NCBI GenBank assembly: GCA_900323505.1
Contig: OOIN01000043.1
Span: 682,001-746,000, forward strand
Direction of reading: 5' to 3'
DNA length: 64,000 nt
Source: Ustilago trichophora
Lineage: Eukaryota > Basidiomycota > Ustilaginomycetes > Ustilaginales > Ustilaginaceae
Part shown: positions 60,158 to 64,000 of the stretch, one piece after another
Layout of the letters: each line of letters starts with the position of its first letter
How positions within the stretch are numbered: the first letter of the stretch is position 1
Program-made: the position numbers and the translations under genes
The notes under the pieces: generated by a model
What the model saw: only the letters and a program-made list of their open reading frames with translations
Databases searched by the model: none
What the model was told of the DNA's origin: nothing

Positions 60158-62371
60158 ATGGGGAAGCAGACCAAGTCGACCAAAAAGTTTCTGCGCACGC
60201 AGCTCGATAGCACCATCAAGCGCCGCCGCGACCACCAGAAAAAGCGCAAGGTCGTCGAACGCAACAATGCCGCCAAAAAGCAAAAGCAGCTGCGCAACAC
60301 CGGCAAGAAGGGCAAAGCTGCACTTGACGCCGAGGCCCCAGAGGACTTGAGAGAATACGAGGACGACGATGTTGCGGAGAAGATGGAGGCGGGCGCAGCA
60401 GGAGCGGGAGGCAAGTTCAAGGGAATGAGCGTGGATGATTTCTTGGGAGGCGGGTTCAAGAGCGCCGTCGCTGATGACGAGGATGATGATGAGGACGAAG
60501 AGGACGATGAAGAGCAGGACGAGGCAGATGACCTTGAGGAAGTAGAGGAGATGTCCGATGACGAAGAGGACGTAGGCATGCACGCCGAGGACTTGGAGAA
60601 GTTGAAGGAGAAGGACCCAGAGTTCTACGCCTACCTGCAAGAGAATGACAAGGCGCTCCTCGAGTTTGGCCAGGAGTCCGATGAGGATGAGGATGATGAC
60701 GAGGAAGAGGAGGCAGCACCGAGCAAGGCAAAGGCATCCTCCTCGAAAGCTGCACAGGTCGAGTCTGGCCCTCAGCGTGTCACGCTCAAGATGCTTGCCG
60801 GCTGGCAAAAGTCGATGCTCTCGCACCGTTCGCTCAAAGCCCTCCGCCGACTTCTGATCGCCTTCCGCTGCGCCGTCAAGCCCGAAGAAGAGGATCAGCG
60901 ACCAGAAGGTGCTTCGTTCATTATCGAGGAGGCCCGCGTTTTCAACAAGCTCGTCCTCACCGCACTCAAGTACACCCCCGTGGTCCTGCAGCACCATGTC
61001 CCCATCACAGAAGACAAGCGCGGCAACGTTAAAATCCCCTCGAACAACAAAAAGTGGAACTTGATCAAGAAGCCCATCCAGTCGTACTTCAGCAATCTCT
61101 TCCAGCTCACCGAGACGCTCACTGAGCCCCGCATGCTCGAGATCGTCGTGCGTGAGAGCACCCGCATGGTGCCCTATGCACTATGCATCCCCAAGACGAC
61201 GAGGGAATTCATCAAGGTGGCGCTCAACTTGTGGTCGAGTCAGGTTTCGGAGGACGGTGTGAGGATGTCGGCGTTCTTGACGCTAAGGAGGTTGGGATTG
61301 TCGGGTGGCACAGCCTCGTTGGAGAACGTGCTGCGTGGTGTCTACTCGTCGTACATTCAGTCGAGTCGATCGGTGAGCATCCACACCCAGCCCATGCTCA
61401 ACTTGATGAAGAACACTGCGGTGGAGCTCTACCTCGTTGACGCCGACGTGGCCTACACCCAGGCGTTCGGCTTCATCCGTCAGCTTGCGATCCACCTGCG
61501 AAACTGCGTCAAGACCAAGACAAAGGATGCATTCAAAGCTGTTCTCAACTGGCAATTTGTTTCGGCCATCGACTTTTGGTCTTTGCTTCTCGCACGCGCT
61601 TGCGACCTGGAGTCGGAGCGTCAAGCTGGCGTTGAGTCGCCATTGAAGCCGCTCGTCTACCCCCTTGTGCAGGTGGCAACCGGTGTAGTGGGCATGGTTC
61701 CCAACTCGAGGTACTTCCCTTATAGGTTGCATCTGCTCAAGTCGATGATGCGCATTGTTTCGCGCACTGGCACCTACATCCCTCTGGCTCCTTTGGTGTT
61801 GTCGGTGTTTGAGTCGCCCGAGTTTCAACGTAAGCTCAAGGGCAGCACTTCGGCACCAATCGACTTCAGCACCACGCTTCGTGCGCCTACCCAGCTCGTT
61901 CGCACACGCCCTTACTCGAACCAGCTGCTATCCGAGTACTCTTTTCTGCTGCTCGAGTTCCTCGCTTCGCAGTCGAGGTCGATCGCCTTCCCCGAACTGG
62001 TGCTGCCACTGCAAATCCAGCTCAAGAGGCTCTCCAAGAGCACAACCAACGCCAAGTTCCAGGCCGAGGCCAAGCAGCTACTCGACAAGTCGCACCAGAC
62101 CGCGCTCTGGGTTGGCAAGCAGCGTGACGCCATCGACTTCACACCAAAGGACCTCGACAAGGTCAAGGACTGGGAGATGGACACGAAGGAGAACCCGCTC
62201 GAGGCCATGTTGAGGCTAGCCAAGAAAGTACGCGCTAAGCAGGAGGCGTTGATCAAGGCCCAAGCTCAGGTTGTCCGTGATGATGATGAGAGCGATGATG
62301 ACGATGAGGAAGACGAGGAGGACGAAGAGGAGGGTGAAGAGATGGAGGTGGACGAGGAGGACGACGAGTAA
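60158..62371 (+). CDS. NOC2: Nucleolar complex protein 2 (60S assembly)
   Basis: 737 residues, single exon. The start is very basic (KQTKSTKKFLRTQLDSTIKR), with a long acidic stretch (about 105-140), then DFLG and DPEFYAYLQENDKALLEF. The Noc2 core follows: LKMLAGWQKSMLSHRSLKALRRLL, KWNLIKKPIQSYFSNLF, then STRMVPYALCIPKTTREF and NCVKTKTKDAFKAVLNWQFVSAIDFW, ending with QLLDKSHQTALWVGKQRDAIDF. This run of blocks is specific to Noc2, which with Noc1 or Noc3 accompanies pre-60S particles from nucleolus to nucleoplasm. The C-terminus is an acidic Glu/Asp run. Confidence 0.95.
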   Translation: MGKQTKSTKKFLRTQLDSTIKRRRDHQKKRKVVERNNAAKKQKQLRNTGKKGKAALDAEAPEDLREYEDDDVAEKMEAGAAGAGGKFKGMSVDDFLGGGFKSAVADDEDDDEDEEDDEEQDEADDLEEVEEMSDDEEDVGMHAEDLEKLKEKDPEFYAYLQENDKALLEFGQESDEDEDDDEEEEAAPSKAKASSSKAAQVESGPQRVTLKMLAGWQKSMLSHRSLKALRRLLIAFRCAVKPEEEDQRPEGASFIIEEARVFNKLVLTALKYTPVVLQHHVPITEDKRGNVKIPSNNKKWNLIKKPIQSYFSNLFQLTETLTEPRMLEIVVRESTRMVPYALCIPKTTREFIKVALNLWSSQVSEDGVRMSAFLTLRRLGLSGGTASLENVLRGVYSSYIQSSRSVSIHTQPMLNLMKNTAVELYLVDADVAYTQAFGFIRQLAIHLRNCVKTKTKDAFKAVLNWQFVSAIDFWSLLLARACDLESERQAGVESPLKPLVYPLVQVATGVVGMVPNSRYFPYRLHLLKSMMRIVSRTGTYIPLAPLVLSVFESPEFQRKLKGSTSAPIDFSTTLRAPTQLVRTRPYSNQLLSEYSFLLLEFLASQSRSIAFPELVLPLQIQLKRLSKSTTNAKFQAEAKQLLDKSHQTALWVGKQRDAIDFTPKDLDKVKDWEMDTKENPLEAMLRLAKKVRAKQEALIKAQAQVVRDDDESDDDDEEDEEDEEEGEEMEVDEEDDE

Positions 62372-62684
62372 GTCTGCACCTTTTCGCGCTGCTGCATTGT
62401 TGCCTACCATTTGTGTTTCGCCTTGTTCTCATGTGTAATTCTGTATCGGCAATCTGTCATTTGCATCGAGGCTGCTCTTTCTGTTACCGCTCGCTTTTCG
62501 TGATCTTGAAATGCTTTTGAGTTGAACAACACCAACAACAGGGTGAAGATTTGATTGACTTTTTTGGACCCTCTTTTTTCTTTTTTTTTCTTTTTTTTCT
62601 TTTTTTTTTTGCCTTCTTCTGAGAGCCGGGTGGCTGCTTAACTTAGCTGTTCGGGTGTCGTCGGCTAATTTCCGCCACTTCCAA

Positions 62685-62720
<36 letters not shown>

Positions 62721-62915
62721 CAGAGGAAAGACGAACTTCTTGCACGTCCTTCTCTCTAAAGTCACCGTCCGGTTTGACCATCATCATCACCCAATCAATC
62801 ATCACACACAAACCCCGATTACGCCCTTGACTCAGCTCATATGCTCCGCGCCTGACCACGTCCTAGCATCACCTATTCTCATTTCTGCCATTGGTTCAAG
62901 TGCGTTGGCGCAACC
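62372..62915. other. NOC2 3' region and mtIF2 upstream region
   Basis: 544 bp between tandem genes. It contains T-rich segments interrupted by single C (62573-62610) and a pure T tract at 62687-62720. No gene is recognised. Confidence 0.55.
62687..62720. repeat. Poly-T tract, 34 bases
   Basis: Uninterrupted T, about 195 bases upstream of the mtIF2 ATG. Confidence 0.95.
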
Positions 62916-64000
62916 ATGCTGTCAAGAACGTCGCTTTCGCTGGCTAGCTCTTCACGGTTGGCAAGCTTGGCAGCTGCTTCGAGCTCTGCCAGAGCCACAG
63001 TAGCAGCACTCAGCACACCCTTACCTCCTTCGAGAAATCTCTCTTCCACCTCGCCTGTCGCATCGGGTCGAGGAGGCGATCGACCACCATCCTCGAATCG
63101 CAACAATGACCGTTCCGACTATCGCCCCCGCCGCCCGGATCATGCATCCTCATCTAATCAGAGATCCGGTAGCTCCAATGCAGGCAACACCGTAGCACAA
63201 TACAGCCGCAATCAAAGATTCGCGCCCGATGGTACGAGAAAGCGCCTCCCGCATCCCAACGCTAAGCCTCGTCAAAATCAAAATCAGAACCAGAATCAAA
63301 GCCGAAACGATCAACGATCTCCAAGGTCAAAGGATTGGTCTCCCCGAAACAACAATGGCGAAGGATACTCTCAAAGGCGCAATGATGAACCTGCGCTCAA
63401 GTTTGGCGCATCATCGGGCGATGGTGCAGGCTCCTCATCGGCAGCTGCTGCTGCCAAGAGGGACTCCACCTTTTCCAGGTTAAGAGCTCGAAATGCTTCT
63501 GCCACTGAAGACGGCGATCAAGGAGGCTCGCATCACAGGGATGCGGAGAGGTTCGGCGAATCAGGCGGTGTTGAGGAAGAGGCTGCAACCCCAGCAAGGG
63601 GTGGTGACGAGGGCATCTCCGAAGGCAAAAGCGTCGTTGACAAGTCGGATCGACACCACACAGCAAAGCACAAGAAGAAAGAAGGTCGAGGTTCCTTGCT
63701 CGATCGGGCGACCGACTACGACCGTAACTCGCGTCGAATCTCCTTTCCATCCCATTCTTCCTCTCATCGGCACTCGCGCCAGCAGGCTTATTCTGAGGCT
63801 AGCTCGGAAGCTCTCAGCTCTGACCGTGATCGCAAGCCTGCTCCCACATTCAAGCCCAAGCTGCTCCCCAAGGTGACGCGCAACATCTTCCTTCCGAGCG
63901 TCATCTCCGTAGTCATGCTTGCCACTCGTATGGAGAAGAAGCTTCGTGCGGTCCAGAATGTCATGACAGAGCTGGGCATGGAGGACACCCGACCGGATCT
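62916..64000 (+). CDS. Mitochondrial translation initiation factor IF-2, N-terminal part (3' end outside window)
   Basis: The frame is open from the ATG at 62916 to the window end, 361 codons. The first 45 residues (MLSRTSLSLASSSRLASLAA onward) have Arg, Ser, Ala and Leu but no acidic residue, a good mitochondrial presequence. A disordered Arg/Asn/Gln/Ser-rich stretch follows, including an alternating Asn-Gln run. At about residue 319 the conserved IF-2 N-region begins: KVTRNIFLPSVISVVMLATR, then LRAVQNVMTELGMEDTRPD, close to the VFIP...LGM...RPDYxLxxEDA block that precedes the GTPase domain in fungal mtIF-2. The GTP-binding domains would lie beyond the window. It would bring formyl-Met-tRNA to the mitoribosome. 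No intron is seen in this part. Confidence 0.82.
   Translation, partial: MLSRTSLSLASSSRLASLAAASSSARATVAALSTPLPPSRNLSSTSPVASGRGGDRPPSSNRNNDRSDYRPRRPDHASSSNQRSGSSNAGNTVAQYSRNQRFAPDGTRKRLPHPNAKPRQNQNQNQNQSRNDQRSPRSKDWSPRNNNGEGYSQRRNDEPALKFGASSGDGAGSSSAAAAAKRDSTFSRLRARNASATEDGDQGGSHHRDAERFGESGGVEEEAATPARGGDEGISEGKSVVDKSDRHHTAKHKKKEGRGSLLDRATDYDRNSRRISFPSHSSSHRHSRQQAYSEASSEALSSDRDRKPAPTFKPKLLPKVTRNIFLPSVISVVMLATRMEKKLRAVQNVMTELGMEDTRPD

Noticed and set aside
1..64000. Secondary-metabolite or effector gene cluster
   Set aside because: Apart from one acyltransferase the genes are dispersed housekeeping functions with no shared pathway, and no run of small secreted proteins was seen.

Overview
The window looks like nuclear DNA of a basidiomycete smut fungus (Ustilago/Sporisorium/Pseudozyma relatives). 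Reasons: long mostly intron-poor genes, short GT-AG introns of about 80-110 nt, many Gln/Ser/Pro-rich disordered segments, spacious intergenic DNA with microsatellites, and an orthologue of the smut-specific MAP kinase Kpp6 with a long N-terminal extension. No tRNA, rRNA, transposon, CRISPR array or bacterial-type operon was recognised. Twenty-six protein genes are supported, two of them cut by the window edges.

Layout. 1-8.6 kb: C-terminal part of a probable alpha/beta hydrolase, a BAR-domain protein, PEX14 (peroxisome import), RPB11 (RNA polymerase II) and a membrane-bound O-acyltransferase with one 3' intron. 10.5-23 kb: a double-Myb telobox protein (TAY1-like), NCS2 head-to-head with KAE1 (two tRNA anticodon-loop modification genes on one 307-bp promoter), ATG5 and TAF12. 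23-31 kb: an unrecognised protein, NOC4 (40S assembly) and the Kpp6-like MAP kinase. 31-43 kb is gene-poor: a small Gln-rich gene, a single-pass membrane protein with an SQP repeat, a four-exon D-aminoacyl-tRNA deacylase (DTD1) and an unrecognised basic protein. 43-54 kb: a DUF4112 protein, a WDR89-like WD40 protein, a Pep12-type syntaxin, UBP6, IMP3 and a 1033-residue unrecognised protein. 57-64 kb: a Rad51-paralogue-like ATPase, NOC2 and the start of mitochondrial IF-2.

Four genes needed splice corrections visible in the sequence. The acyltransferase gains a proper C-terminus, KAE1 ends with a 12-nt coding exon, DTD1 contains a 15-nt internal exon, and IMP3 has a 41-nt first exon. Functionally the window is rich in translation and RNA biogenesis genes (NCS2, KAE1, DTD1, NOC4, IMP3, NOC2, mtIF2, RPB11, TAF12). 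Several of these share an AAATTT plus CGG-type promoter module, with a 14-base identical core in front of KAE1/NCS2 and IMP3. The region upstream of the kinase carries one exact and two near matches to the smut pheromone response element. I found no undescribed multi-gene system. The best leads are that promoter module, the tiny exons, the TACAG/TACTG palindromic arrays and the unrecognised genes.
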